This document shows positions 9,326 through 18,101 of a stretch of DNA of 64,000 bases, in pieces. Under the pieces are notes generated by a model. That model saw only the letters and a program-made list of their open reading frames with translations. It was not told where the DNA came from and did not search any database. The position numbers and the translations under genes are program-made. Each line of letters starts with the position of its first letter. Positions within the stretch are counted from its first letter, which is position 1. The stretch is from Streptomyces sp. TP-A0356. Its GTDB lineage: Bacteria > Actinomycetota > Actinomycetes > Streptomycetales > Streptomycetaceae. The stretch is from the NCBI RefSeq assembly GCF_001417775.1, contig NZ_BBZJ01000025.1:62001-126000 (forward strand), in the 5' to 3' direction.

Positions 9326-11794
9326 TCATGCCGTTGGTTCATTGGGCGTGAGGGCCAGTTCGGCCCAGATGGTCTTTCCGGAGCGGGTGTGGCGGCTGCC
9401 CCAGCGCTCGGAGAGCTGGGCGACGATGAGGAGGCCCCGGCCGCCTTCGTCGGAGAGACGGGCACGCCGCAGATGCGGGGCCGTGCTGCTGGCGTCGCTG
9501 ATCTCACAGATCAGGGCCGTGTCACGGATCAGCCGGAGGTGGACCGGCGGCGAGCCGTAGCGCAGGGCGTTGGTGACGAGCTCGCTGACCACGAGCTCGG
9601 TGACGAAGGCGGCCTCTTCCAGATGCCAGGCGGCAAGACGCTCGCAGACGAGTTCGCGGGCCAGGGCGACGACGGACGGCTCGGCGGGCAGCTCCCAGGT
9701 GACGACGCGATCGGCGCCCAGGGCCCGGGTCCGGGTCAGGAGGAGGGCCACGTCGTCCGTGCGGGCTTCGGGGAGCAGATCGCGCAGCACCCGTTCACAC
9801 GTCTCCTCCAGCGGGCGGGGAGGGTCGGCGAGGGCGGCACACAGCAGGTCGCAGGCCTCGTCCGCGTCGCGTGCCGGGGATTCGATCAGCCCGTCGGTGT
9901 ACAGGGCCAGAACGCTGCCCTCGGGGAGATCGAACTCCCCGACCTCGAACGGCAGACCACCCAGGCCGAGCGGCGGCCCGGCCGGCACGTCCAGGAGGCG
10001 GACCTCGCCGTCGGGCGTCGCCAGTGCCGGCTGGGGGTGGCCGGCCCGGGCCATGGCGCAGCGACGGGACACGGGGTCGTACACCGCGTACAGGCAAGAG
10101 GCGCCGACCTCTCCCGGGCTGTGGCCGGGGTGGTCGGCGCCGTCCGCCGGCTCCTTGCGGTCGAGGCGCAGGACGAGGTCGTCGAGATGGGTGAGCAGCT
10201 CGTCGGGAGCCAGGTCCACGTCGGCCAGGGTGCGTACGGCCGTGCTGAGCCGCCCCATGGTGGCGGACGCCCGGATACCGTGACCGACCACGTCGCCCAC
10301 CACGAGTGCCACCCTGGCACCCGACAGGGGGATGACGTCGAACCAGTCACCACCGACGCCGGCACCGGCGTGGGAGGGCAGATACCGGGAGGCGATCTCC
10401 ACGGCGGGGTGGTGCAGGGCGGGGTGCGGGAGGATGCTGCGCTGCAGGGCGAGCGCGGTGGCGTGTTCCCGGCCGTAGCGGCGGGCGTTGTCCACGAGCA
10501 CCGCCGCGCGGGCGCCGAGCTCTTCGGCGAGCAGCAGGTCGTCCTCCTCGAAGGGGGCCGGGTTGCGGTGGCGGAAGAAGAGCGCCAGCCCCAGAGTCAC
10601 CCCGCGTGCCCGCAGCGGCACCGCCATGAGCGAGTGGATCCCGTAGGTGCGGAGGCTGCCGGTGCGCTCGGGCGAGCTCGTCTCCCACCACTGCAGGATG
10701 TCCTTGGCCCGGTGCAGGGCGCCCCGGCCGGCGGCGAGGGCGTGCCCGGGCGGGGAGTCCTCCGGATAGGTGTAGGTCCCTCCGAGCGGGACCACCGACT
10801 CGGGGCACCCCGGCAGGACGGAGCGCTGGGCCGTGCGACGGAAGACCAGGAGGCTGTGCGGGTCGGCGACCGTCTCCTCGTCCCTGAGGACGCTGTCGAG
10901 CAGATCCACCACGGCGAAGTCGGCGAAGTGGTCCGTGCTGACCGCCGCCAGCTCATCGGCTGTCCGGCTGAGGTCGAGGGTGGTGCCGATCCGCAGCCCC
11001 GCCTCCGTGAGGACGGCCAGGCGCTGCCGGGCACGGAACTGCTCGGTGGTGTCCACGGCGGCCGCCGACAATCCGCAGATCTGCCCGGCGGTGTCGCGCA
11101 CGGGGTACAGCGACATCAGCCAGACGCGCGGGCCGGGACCGTGGGAGCCGGGCGAGTGCGCCTCGAACGTCACCGCGTTGCCGGTGCGCAGCACTTCGCT
11201 CACGGCCTCGCTGATGCGCGGCAGGCCCTGCAGGGTGTCCCCGGACCCGGACTCTCCGATGGGCCAGCCGAGGAGTTCATGGGCCGGCCGTCCCGTCTCC
11301 CGCCCCATGGCGGCGTTGACCTCCAGCCTCACCCCCCTGCGGTCGTACAGGGCCATGGGCAGCGGAAGCTGGTCCAGCGCCCATTGCTTGAGCAGCGCGG
11401 CATCCGGTTCGCCGCGGTCCTCCGCGGGGGCGGTGCCGGGTGGCCGGGGAGCCACGGCCGTGAGGGACCAGTACGTGTCCCCGGCCGTGCTGTGCAGGGG
11501 GTGGGCCTGGAGCGTCAACGACAGGGTGTGACCGTCCCGATGACATACGGTGACACGGCCGCTCCAGCTCTCCCGCCCCGCGCAGTCGCGCCGCACGGCC
11601 TCCGGCAGGGGCCCGGCCAGCAGATCGGTCGCCTTCCGGCCCACCACCTCGGCGGGCTCGTACCCCAGGAGTCGGCCGGCGCCCGTGCTCAGCGCGATCA
11701 CCACGCCCCGCGGACCCACCACGGCCGCGGCCTCCGCCGCCGGCTCCCGGCGCGTCGAGTGAGGCCCCTCCGGGATCGCGGACCCCTTCGCCAT
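9326..11794 (-). CDS. PAS/GAF-SpoIIE protein phosphatase with HATPase anti-sigma kinase domain
   Basis: 822 residues from ATG at 11794 (GAGGA ten bases upstream); longer in-frame starts exist but lack family sequence. Order: N-terminal PAS (about 20-130), second PAS (about 140-270), GAF (about 285-450, ending LVDNARRYGREHA), PP2C/SpoIIE domain (about 470-690; VVGDVVGHGI, LYTDGLIES) and a GHKL ATPase of the RsbW/SpoIIAB type (about 710-820; ELVTNALRYG, DEGGRGLLIV). Such proteins dephosphorylate anti-anti-sigma factors and can rephosphorylate them, coupling a sensed signal to alternative sigma-factor activity. No partner anti-anti-sigma gene is adjacent. It is divergent from the phospholipase gene. 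Confidence 0.93.
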   Translation of the reverse strand: MAKGSAIPEGPHSTRREPAAEAAAVVGPRGVVIALSTGAGRLLGYEPAEVVGRKATDLLAGPLPEAVRRDCAGRESWSGRVTVCHRDGHTLSLTLQAHPLHSTAGDTYWSLTAVAPRPPGTAPAEDRGEPDAALLKQWALDQLPLPMALYDRRGVRLEVNAAMGRETGRPAHELLGWPIGESGSGDTLQGLPRISEAVSEVLRTGNAVTFEAHSPGSHGPGPRVWLMSLYPVRDTAGQICGLSAAAVDTTEQFRARQRLAVLTEAGLRIGTTLDLSRTADELAAVSTDHFADFAVVDLLDSVLRDEETVADPHSLLVFRRTAQRSVLPGCPESVVPLGGTYTYPEDSPPGHALAAGRGALHRAKDILQWWETSSPERTGSLRTYGIHSLMAVPLRARGVTLGLALFFRHRNPAPFEEDDLLLAEELGARAAVLVDNARRYGREHATALALQRSILPHPALHHPAVEIASRYLPSHAGAGVGGDWFDVIPLSGARVALVVGDVVGHGIRASATMGRLSTAVRTLADVDLAPDELLTHLDDLVLRLDRKEPADGADHPGHSPGEVGASCLYAVYDPVSRRCAMARAGHPQPALATPDGEVRLLDVPAGPPLGLGGLPFEVGEFDLPEGSVLALYTDGLIESPARDADEACDLLCAALADPPRPLEETCERVLRDLLPEARTDDVALLLTRTRALGADRVVTWELPAEPSVVALARELVCERLAAWHLEEAAFVTELVVSELVTNALRYGSPPVHLRLIRDTALICEISDASSTAPHLRRARLSDEGGRGLLIVAQLSERWGSRHTRSGKTIWAELALTPNEPTA

Positions 11795-12189
11795 GTCCAC
11801 TGTCCTCGTCTGTCGTCCGGGGTCGGTACCGCGTGGAGTCAGTGATCGGCCATCCACCGCACTGGTGTCCAGGCTGCTCCTGCGGTCATGCAATCTCAAC
11901 CGCTGCTCACGGCCGGGCGGCGACGCTGGAACGGTTCCGCGCGCGGCCCCCACCGCGGGAAACGGGATCCGTGACGGAACGCGTTCCCCGCGCGCCGCCG
12001 CCCCGTATCCGACCAGGCGCGATGACTTGGGGAGGTCCTGCTCCGCGCCGCATCTGCCGTACCGGCGACTTTCACTTCGGGGCCACCGCACCCTTTCCTG
12101 ACGTTTGGTGCTCCTGGAACACTCCCTTCGCGCAGGTTCCCTCATCATCGGGCGACACATGCCCCGTCAGGACAAGAGGTCACCCCTTC
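11795..12189. promoter_or_regulatory. 395-bp divergent intergenic region
   Basis: This holds the promoters of the SpoIIE-type gene (left) and the phospholipase C gene (right). A perfect 12-bp palindrome, GGAACGCGTTCC, sits at 11976-11987 and is a plausible operator. I looked for PhoP-type direct repeats (GTTCACC), expected for a phosphate-regulated phospholipase, and saw none convincing. No small gene was recognised. Confidence 0.4.
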
Positions 12190-14241
12190 ATGCCTCATGT
12201 GAATCGGCGCCGTTTCCTCCAGCTCGCGGGCGGCACCGCCGCGTTCACCGCGCTCTCCAGCAGCATCGAGCGTGCCGCGGCCCTTCCCGCGCACCACCGC
12301 TCCGGCACCGTCGAGGACGTCGAGCACATCGTCGTCCTGATGCAGGAGAACCGTTCATTCGACCACTACTTCGGCACCCTGAGAGGCGTCCGCGGCTTCG
12401 GCGACCCGCACCCGGTCACCCTCCAGAACGGCAAGCCGGTGTGGCACCAGTCCGACGGGACGAAGGAGATCCTGCCCTTCCGTCCCGACGCCGACGACCT
12501 GGGCCTGGCGTTCATCCAGGACCTCCCGCACGGCTGGAACGACGGGCACGCCGCCGTCAACGGGGGCAAGTACGACAAGTGGGTGCCGTCCAAGTCCTCG
12601 ACGACGATGGCGTACCTCACGCGCAAGGACATACCGTTCCACTACGCGCTCGCCGACGCCTTCACCATCTGCGACGCGTACCACTGCTCGTTCATCGGCT
12701 CCACCGACCCGAACCGCTACTACATGTGGACCGGGTACACGGGCAACGACGGCAAGGGCGGCGGCCCGGTCCTCGGCAACGACGAGGCGGGCTACAGCTG
12801 GACGACCTACCCCGAGCGCCTGGAGAAGGCCGGGGTCTCCTGGAAGATCTACCAGGACGTCGGCGACGGGCTGGACGCGGCGCACTCCTGGGGCTGGATC
12901 CAGGACGCCTACCGCGGCAACTACGGCGACAACTCGCTGCTCTACTTCAAGCAGTACCAGAACGCGGGACCGGGCGACCCCCTCTACGACAAGGCCCGCA
13001 CCGGCACCGACGCCCGCAAGGGCGAGGGCTTCTTCGACCAGCTCAAGGCCGACGTGAAGTCCGGCAAGCTGCCGCAGATATCCTGGGTCGTCGCCCCCGA
13101 GGCCTTCACCGAGCACCCCAACTGGCCCGCCAACTACGGCGCCTGGTACGTCTCCCAGGTCCTCGACGCGCTCACCTCCGACCCCGAGGTGTGGGCGAAG
13201 ACGGCTCTGTTCATCACGTACGACGAGAACGACGGCTTCTTCGACCACCTCGTCCCGCCGTTCCCGCCGGCCTCCGCCGCCCAGGGCAAGTCCACGGTCG
13301 ACGCCGGTCCCGACCTCTTCAAGGGCGACGGCAGCCACCCGGCCGGCCCCTACGGGCTCGGGCAGCGCGTGCCGATGCTCGTCGTCTCGCCCTGGAGCAA
13401 GGGCGGATTCGTCTGCTCCGAGACCCTCGACCACACGTCGATCATCCGGTTCATGGAGCGCCGCTTCGGTGTCCAGGAACCCAACATCTCGCCCTGGCGG
13501 CGCGCGATCTGCGGTGACCTGACGTCCGCGTTCGACTTCTCCCGCAAGGACGCCAAGCCGGTCTCCCTGCCGAGCACCGACGGCTACCAGCCGCCGGACC
13601 ACAACCGCCACCCCGACTACGTTCCGACCCCGCCCGCTCACCCGGCCCTGCCCAAGCAGGAGCGTGGTCTGCGGCCCTCGCGCCCGCTCAAGTACGCGCC
13701 GATGGTGGACGGTTCGGCGAACACCGCGGCCGGGACCCTCACGCTCACCTTCGCCTCCGGCAGGCACTCCGGTGCCGCCTTCCTCGTCACGTCCGGCAAC
13801 CGCACCGACGGCCCGTGGAGCTACACCACCGAGGCGGGCAAGACCGTGTCGGACACCTGGAACTCGGCCTACTCCAACGGATCGCACGATCTGACCGTGC
13901 ACGGCCCGAACGGCTTCCTGCGTGTCTTCAAGGGGCGCGGCAAGCAGGCCGGACCCGAGGTCGTCGCGCGGCACGCCGGCGACGACGTCGAGCTGACCTT
14001 CACCAACAAGGGCTCCGGCACGGTGAAGCTCAAGGTCACCAGCGGGCATGGCGGGCACGCCACGACCGTCACGGTACGGTCCGGTGCCACCGTGCGGCAC
14101 AGCTTCGACCTGAGCGCGAGCAGGCGCTGGTACGACCTCACCGTGACGTCCGACGCCGACCCGTCGTTCCTGCGCCGCTTCGCCGGGCACGTCGAGAACG
14201 GGAAGCCGGGTGTGAGCGACCCCGCGATCGTCACGCAGTAG
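12190..14241 (+). CDS. Tat-exported phosphocholine-type phospholipase C
   Basis: 683 residues. The start ATG gives a Tat signal with the twin-arginine core NRRRFLQLAGG; the in-frame extension upstream is unrelated sequence. The phosphoesterase domain begins VLMQENRSFDHYFGTLRG and contains FITYDENDGFFDH; these are the family's metal and nucleophile regions. Two C-terminal DUF756 modules (about 500-590 and 600-675) end the protein, as in the classical bacterial acid-phosphatase-like phospholipases C. It hydrolyses phosphatidylcholine or sphingomyelin-type head groups outside the cell, releasing phosphate-containing alcohols. The ribosome site is weak. No evident partner gene. Confidence 0.93.
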   Translation: MPHVNRRRFLQLAGGTAAFTALSSSIERAAALPAHHRSGTVEDVEHIVVLMQENRSFDHYFGTLRGVRGFGDPHPVTLQNGKPVWHQSDGTKEILPFRPDADDLGLAFIQDLPHGWNDGHAAVNGGKYDKWVPSKSSTTMAYLTRKDIPFHYALADAFTICDAYHCSFIGSTDPNRYYMWTGYTGNDGKGGGPVLGNDEAGYSWTTYPERLEKAGVSWKIYQDVGDGLDAAHSWGWIQDAYRGNYGDNSLLYFKQYQNAGPGDPLYDKARTGTDARKGEGFFDQLKADVKSGKLPQISWVVAPEAFTEHPNWPANYGAWYVSQVLDALTSDPEVWAKTALFITYDENDGFFDHLVPPFPPASAAQGKSTVDAGPDLFKGDGSHPAGPYGLGQRVPMLVVSPWSKGGFVCSETLDHTSIIRFMERRFGVQEPNISPWRRAICGDLTSAFDFSRKDAKPVSLPSTDGYQPPDHNRHPDYVPTPPAHPALPKQERGLRPSRPLKYAPMVDGSANTAAGTLTLTFASGRHSGAAFLVTSGNRTDGPWSYTTEAGKTVSDTWNSAYSNGSHDLTVHGPNGFLRVFKGRGKQAGPEVVARHAGDDVELTFTNKGSGTVKLKVTSGHGGHATTVTVRSGATVRHSFDLSASRRWYDLTVTSDADPSFLRRFAGHVENGKPGVSDPAIVTQ

Positions 14242-14292
14242 GGCACGCCAAGGCCGATGGGTCACCGGGGGCGCTGGGGGTAGTGTGCCTCG

Positions 14293-15159
14293 GTGACCAC
14301 ACAGTCGAACACACCTGCAGGCTGGTACCCGGATCCGCACGGCGCGCCCCGGACGCTCCGCTACTGGGACGGCGCGCGGTGGACCGAGCACACCCACGCG
14401 GACCAGTCGGGCCAGGCCGCCGCACAGGTGCCGCAGCAGGCGCCGCCGGTGCAGCAGCAGTCGCAGCAGGCGTACGGTCAGCAGGCCGCGGCTCCCGACC
14501 CGCGTGTCCAGCGCCAGGTGCAGCAGCAGGCCGGGGTCGCCGCGAGCGGCCCCGGCGGCGGCACCCTGTTCACCGAACCGGTGCTGGTCGTCAATCAGAA
14601 GGCCAAACTGATCGAGCTGACGAACGAGTACACCGTCTTCGACCAGAACGGCAACCAGCTCGGCTCGGTGACGGAGATCGGGCAGAGCGCGCTGAAGAAG
14701 GCGATGCGCTTCGTCTCCAGCGTGGACCAGTACATGACGCACAGACTGGAGATCCGCGACGCCCACGGGCAGCCGCAGCTGATGCTGACCCGGCCCGCCA
14801 AGATCTTCAAGTCGCGGGTGGTCGTGGAGCGTCCGGACGGTCAGGCCGTGGGCGAGATCGTCCAGCAGAACATGATCGGGAAGATCCACTTCGCGATGAA
14901 CGCGGACGGCCGGCAGGTCGGTGCGATCAAGGCGGAGAACTGGCGCGCCTGGAACTTCGCGATCGTCGACCACGCCGACAACGAGGTCGCCCGGATCACG
15001 AAGACCTGGGAGGGACTGGCGAAGACGATGTTCACGACCGCGGACAACTACGTGCTGCAGATCCACTACCAGCTGCCCGAGCCGCTGCGGAGCCTGGTCG
15101 TGGCCACGGCGCTGACCGTGGACACGGCGCTCAAGCAGGACTCCCGGGGCCTCGGCTGA
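14293..15159 (+). CDS. DUF2510 / scramblase-like (LURP-one-related) protein
   Basis: 288 residues from GTG. The N-terminus is a DUF2510 motif (PAGWYPDPHG, then YWDGARWTEHT), followed by a Gln/Ala-rich linker (about 40-85). The remaining 200 residues form a tubby/scramblase-like beta-barrel (start LFTEPVLVVNQKAKLIEL, end HYQLPEPLRSLVVATALTVD), related to phospholipid-scramblase family proteins. The biochemical role in bacteria is unknown; membrane association is likely from the family fold. It lies 51 nt after the phospholipase gene, same strand, so co-transcription is possible. It ends before a pair of strong hairpins. Confidence 0.85.
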   Translation: MTTQSNTPAGWYPDPHGAPRTLRYWDGARWTEHTHADQSGQAAAQVPQQAPPVQQQSQQAYGQQAAAPDPRVQRQVQQQAGVAASGPGGGTLFTEPVLVVNQKAKLIELTNEYTVFDQNGNQLGSVTEIGQSALKKAMRFVSSVDQYMTHRLEIRDAHGQPQLMLTRPAKIFKSRVVVERPDGQAVGEIVQQNMIGKIHFAMNADGRQVGAIKAENWRAWNFAIVDHADNEVARITKTWEGLAKTMFTTADNYVLQIHYQLPEPLRSLVVATALTVDTALKQDSRGLG

Positions 15160-15175
15160 CGCTTCGGCAGGGATA

Positions 15176-15195
15176 CCGGACCTCGGCCGGTCCGG
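15176..15195 (+). terminator. Hairpin after the scramblase-like gene
   Basis: CCGGACC (15176-15182) pairs with GGTCCGG (15189-15195) around a 6-nt loop, 16 nt past the stop codon. Confidence 0.55.
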
Positions 15196-15207
15196 AGGGT
15201 GGCAGGA

Positions 15208-15237
15208 GCGGCCGACGCGTGTCCGTACGTCGGCCGC
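15208..15237. terminator. Bidirectional terminator between convergent genes
   Basis: GCGGCCGACG (15208-15217) and CGTCGGCCGC (15228-15237) form a perfect 10-bp stem with a 10-nt loop. It lies between the plus-strand scramblase-like gene and the minus-strand transporter gene, so it can stop both transcripts. Confidence 0.75.
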
Positions 15238-15264
15238 CCTTCGTTCACCGTGGCGTGACGTCGT

Positions 15265-16215
15265 TCACAGCGCGGTGAGATGCTCCGCCGCCGCGGGCTT
15301 CGGCTGCTGGGACGGCAGCGAGCGCTCGTAGTCCGGCTCGGGACGAGGGGTGTCGGCCGGTGCCGGGACCGCACGCGACAGGGTCACCACGCCCCATGAC
15401 GCCAGGCCCGCCCCCGCCGCGGCGAGCAGCAGGCCCGCCGCGCCGCCCTGGAGGCGTTCGCCCAGGAGGCAGAGGCCGATCACCGCCGCCGCGACCGGGT
15501 TGGTGAGGGTCACGACCGCGAGCGGTGCGCCGAGGCCGTCGCGGTACGCGGCCTGCGACAGCAGCAGGCCACCCGTCGCGAACACCGCGACCAGCAGGGC
15601 CACCACGGCCACCTGCGCGCTGAGCACCGGCTCCGAACGGTCCGTGGCCGCCACGGTCACCGTCTGCGTGAGCGCCGAGGCGACACCGGACGCGAAGCCG
15701 GAGGCGGTGGCGTGCCGCAGCCCGGGGCGGGCGCCCGAGGGAGTCCCTCCGGTCGAGCGAAGCCGAGGCCGGGGGAGGGAGAGCGTGCCGATCAGGACGG
15801 CCGTCGTGCCGGCCACGGCCAGCGCCTGCGGCAGGCTCAGCGCGTCGTCGGGTTCGGGCCCGGACGCCGTCACCAGCAGCGCGGCCAGACCGACCAGGGT
15901 GAGGGCCGTGCCCCGCCACTCCACGGCGCTAACCCGGCGTCCCGCCGCCCGCGCCCCCAGCGGCACCGCGGCGACCAGGGTGAGCGCGCCGAGCGGCTGG
16001 ACCAGCGTCAGCGGGCCGAACTTGAGCGCGGCGACGTGCAGCAGCGCCGCGGAGGCGTTCAGCACCACCGACCACCACCAGGCGCCACGCGTGAGCAGCC
16101 GCAGCACACCGGTGCCGGAGGTCCGGGCGGCGAGCCGCTCCTGGGCCACGGCGGCGGCCGCGTACGCGACGGCGGAGAACAGGGACAGGACGACGGCGAG
16201 GACGGTGGCGCTCAT
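15265..16215 (-). CDS. EamA/DMT-family transporter
   Basis: 316 residues with about nine to ten hydrophobic helices (for example TVLAVVLSLFSAVAYAAAAV at the N-terminus). Two internal EamA-like halves contain GPLTLVQPLGALTLVAAVPLG and the later VVTLTNPVAAAVIG-LCLLGE. The last 30 residues are a polar tail. The start ATG overlaps the stop of the upstream PAP2 gene by 4 nt (ATGA), so the two are translationally coupled. The family exports small metabolites or drugs; the substrate is unknown. Coupling to a lipid-phosphatase-like protein and control by the divergent TetR protein suggest a membrane or lipid-related export role (inference). Confidence 0.88.
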   Translation of the reverse strand: MSATVLAVVLSLFSAVAYAAAAVAQERLAARTSGTGVLRLLTRGAWWWSVVLNASAALLHVAALKFGPLTLVQPLGALTLVAAVPLGARAAGRRVSAVEWRGTALTLVGLAALLVTASGPEPDDALSLPQALAVAGTTAVLIGTLSLPRPRLRSTGGTPSGARPGLRHATASGFASGVASALTQTVTVAATDRSEPVLSAQVAVVALLVAVFATGGLLLSQAAYRDGLGAPLAVVTLTNPVAAAVIGLCLLGERLQGGAAGLLLAAAGAGLASWGVVTLSRAVPAPADTPRPEPDYERSLPSQQPKPAAAEHLTAL

Positions 16216-17093
16216 CGGCCCGCCCCCACCAGTCCGGGACCGTCGGCCGTCGTCGGTGTGCCGGCCGCCGTGCCCGGCGCGCCCGAGGTGTCTTGGGTGA
16301 CCGTCGTGGGCTCGGGGAACCTCGGTGACGGCACCGTGCGTGGCACCGCCGTGGACCCCGGGCGCGATACCGGCGACGGCGCGCGGACCACCGCCGACGC
16401 GACGCCGAGCAGGACAACCGCCACGATCGCGTCCAGCCAGTAGTGGTTCGCGGTGCCGACGATCACGACCAGGGTCAGCAGGGGATGCAGCAGCCACAGC
16501 CACCGCAGGCGGGACCGGGTCGCGACGATCAGACCGATCGCGATCATCAGTGCCCAGCCGAAGTGCAGCGATGGCATGGCGGCGAACTGGTTCGCCATCG
16601 AGTCGGTCTCGGGCCGGGCACCGTACACCGTCGGCCCGTACACCTGCCCGGTGTCCACCAGGTGCGCCACGTCCAGCATCCGCGGCGGGGCGAGCGGAAA
16701 CGTGAGGTGCAGCGCCAGCGCCGCCCCGGTGACCAGGGCGAGGACCCGGCGGGCCCACACATAGTGGGCCGGCCGCCGCAGGTACAGCCAGACCAGGAAG
16801 GCCGCGGTCGCCGTGAAGTGGACGGCCACGTAGTAGAGGTTCGCGGCGCGGACGAGGGCGTCGCCGTGCAGCAGTGCGGACTGCACGGCGCCCTCGCCCG
16901 GCAGACGCAGGGAGCGTTCCCAGCCCCAGACGCGGTGCGCGTTGCCCAGGGCCTCGGCGGTGTGGCCGTTCGCCAGTTGCCGACCGAACTTGTACACGAG
17001 GAAGAGCCCCGCGACCAGCAGGAGTTCACGGACGAGGGGCGGCCGGCGTATGGCGGCCGCCCCCTCACTCTCAGGCTCGGCGCGGGATTCCAT
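16212..17093 (-). CDS. PAP2 / inositol-phosphorylceramide-synthase-like membrane phosphatase
   Basis: 293 residues from the ATG at 17093; a longer start at 17186 is possible but would include the operator-proximal sequence. Several membrane helices. The phosphatase motifs are MPSLHFGW (C2) and ANHYWLDAIVA (C3, His and Asp), characteristic of the PAP2_3 (AUR1-like) subgroup. Role by family: phosphatase or phosphotransferase on lipid or isoprenoid phosphates with the active site facing outward. It is the first gene of a two-gene unit with the EamA transporter, divergent from the TetR gene across a strong operator. Confidence 0.88.
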   Translation of the reverse strand: MESRAEPESEGAAAIRRPPLVRELLLVAGLFLVYKFGRQLANGHTAEALGNAHRVWGWERSLRLPGEGAVQSALLHGDALVRAANLYYVAVHFTATAAFLVWLYLRRPAHYVWARRVLALVTGAALALHLTFPLAPPRMLDVAHLVDTGQVYGPTVYGARPETDSMANQFAAMPSLHFGWALMIAIGLIVATRSRLRWLWLLHPLLTLVVIVGTANHYWLDAIVAVVLLGVASAVVRAPSPVSRPGSTAVPRTVPSPRFPEPTTVTQDTSGAPGTAAGTPTTADGPGLVGAGR

Positions 17094-17191
17094 CCCCCGG
17101 CCCCCTTGCTGACGGTATGTGCGTTGGGGTGGTGCGTGGTGAGCCCAGGACAGGGTCCACTCGACAGACGAGTGGGTCCTGTCCAAGGCTC

Positions 17192-17245
17192 ATCGATACG
17201 CCAGTGTACCGATACGCCCTCGTACCGGTACACTGGCGTATCGAT
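17192..17245. promoter_or_regulatory. Operator: 20-bp perfect inverted repeat upstream of tetR and PAP2 genes
   Basis: Arm ATCGATACGCCAGTGTACCG (17192-17211) is repeated exactly inverted at 17226-17245, with a 14-bp spacer. The half-site CGATACGCC occurs three times (17194-17202, 17210-17218, inverted 17235-17243), and GTACCGGTAC (17222-17231) is itself a palindrome. The arrangement fits cooperative binding of two TetR dimers between the divergent promoters. Confidence 0.85.
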
Positions 17246-17297
17246 ATACTGGGTGGAGCGGCCCACCCAGCCGCGACCACGACCGAGGAGCCATGCC

Positions 17298-17912
17298 ATG
17301 ACGTCGCAGGCAGCGGACGCGCCGGAGACGGCCGTAGCCTCGCGCCGCTCCAAGCTCACGCCCGAGCGCGAACAGGAGTTCTTCGACGCCGTCCTCGACC
17401 AGATCCGCGAATGCGGCTACGAGGCGGTCACCATGGAGGGCGTCGCCGCCAGCACGCGGTGCAGCAAGTCGACGCTGTACCGGCAGTGGAAGACGAAGCC
17501 CCAGTTCGTGGCCGCCGCCCTCAGATCCGACCGCTGCGTGCGGTTCGCGGGCGTCGACACCGGTTCGCTCGCCGGGGATCTGCGCGCCGTGGCGCGGGCC
17601 GCGGCCGAGTGGTCCGGCCGTGACACCAAGCTGCTCCAGGCCCTCGGTCACGCTGTGATGCAGGACAAGGAGCTCGCGCAGGCGCTGCGCGAAGCCCTCG
17701 TCGAGCCCGAGATCAGGGCCCTGCAGGAGATCGTCCGGCGCGGGGTCGAGCGGGGGGAGGTGCCCGCCGGCCACCCGGCGCTGGAGTTCCTGCCCGCACA
17801 GCTGCTCGGCGTGCTGCGCGTGCGCCCCATCCTGGAGGGGCGGTACGCGGATGAGGAGTACCTCGCACGCTTCGTCGAGGCCGCGGTGCTGCCCGCACTC
17901 GGACTGACCTGA
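17298..17912 (+). CDS. TetR-family transcriptional regulator
   Basis: 204 residues from ATG with GAGGAG seven bases upstream. The N-terminal helix-turn-helix is at about 30-65 (GYEAVTMEGVAASTRCSKSTLYRQW); the C-terminal ligand domain is helical (TetR_C-like, with VMQDKELAQALREALVEPEI). It is divergent from the PAP2-EamA unit and separated by the 20-bp inverted repeat, so it most likely represses both that unit and itself. The inducing ligand is not evident. Confidence 0.92.
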   Translation: MTSQAADAPETAVASRRSKLTPEREQEFFDAVLDQIRECGYEAVTMEGVAASTRCSKSTLYRQWKTKPQFVAAALRSDRCVRFAGVDTGSLAGDLRAVARAAAEWSGRDTKLLQALGHAVMQDKELAQALREALVEPEIRALQEIVRRGVERGEVPAGHPALEFLPAQLLGVLRVRPILEGRYADEEYLARFVEAAVLPALGLT

Positions 17913-17995
17913 GACCCAGGCCCCGTCCGTGGGATGACCGGACGTCGGCCTGCTCGCGCCGCACCGTGGGGACGGGGGCGGCGCGCACCCCCGGT

Positions 17996-18034
17996 CGGGC
18001 GGGGTTCCTCTGGAGCGGAGGGGAGCCCCGCCCG
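17996..18034 (+). terminator. Hairpin downstream of tetR
   Basis: CGGGCGGGG (17996-18004) pairs with CCCCGCCCG (18026-18034) around a 21-nt loop in the convergent tail between tetR and the DUF2510 gene. Confidence 0.5.
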
Positions 18035-18055
18035 GCCGCACAGTGCCCACGCGTG

Positions 18056-18101
18056 TGGTGCCAGACGCCGTGAGCCGGGCGCCCATTCTGTTCGGAGCTC
18101 T
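18056..18101 (-). repeat. Dispersed AGAGCTCCGAACA repeat, copy A
   Basis: Read on the minus strand the repeat begins AGAGCTCCGAACAGAATGGG, then CGCCCGGCTC and CGGCGTCTGGCAC. Its first base is shared with the stop codon of the DUF2510 gene. It aligns with copies at 34268-34323, 36807-36890 and 62774-62822. Confidence 0.75.

Noticed and set aside
9070..9507. Minus-strand open frame between pls and the SpoIIE-type gene
   Set aside because: Its first half is an out-of-frame reading of the SpoIIE-type gene and the rest has no codon bias.
12100..12189. PHO-box-like direct repeats upstream of phospholipase C
   Set aside because: Only a loose GTTCCC match; no regularly spaced GTTCACC units.
12355..15066. 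A 900-codon frame antisense to the phospholipase and scramblase-like genes
   Set aside because: Same composition effect; no recognisable domain and it overlaps two solid genes.
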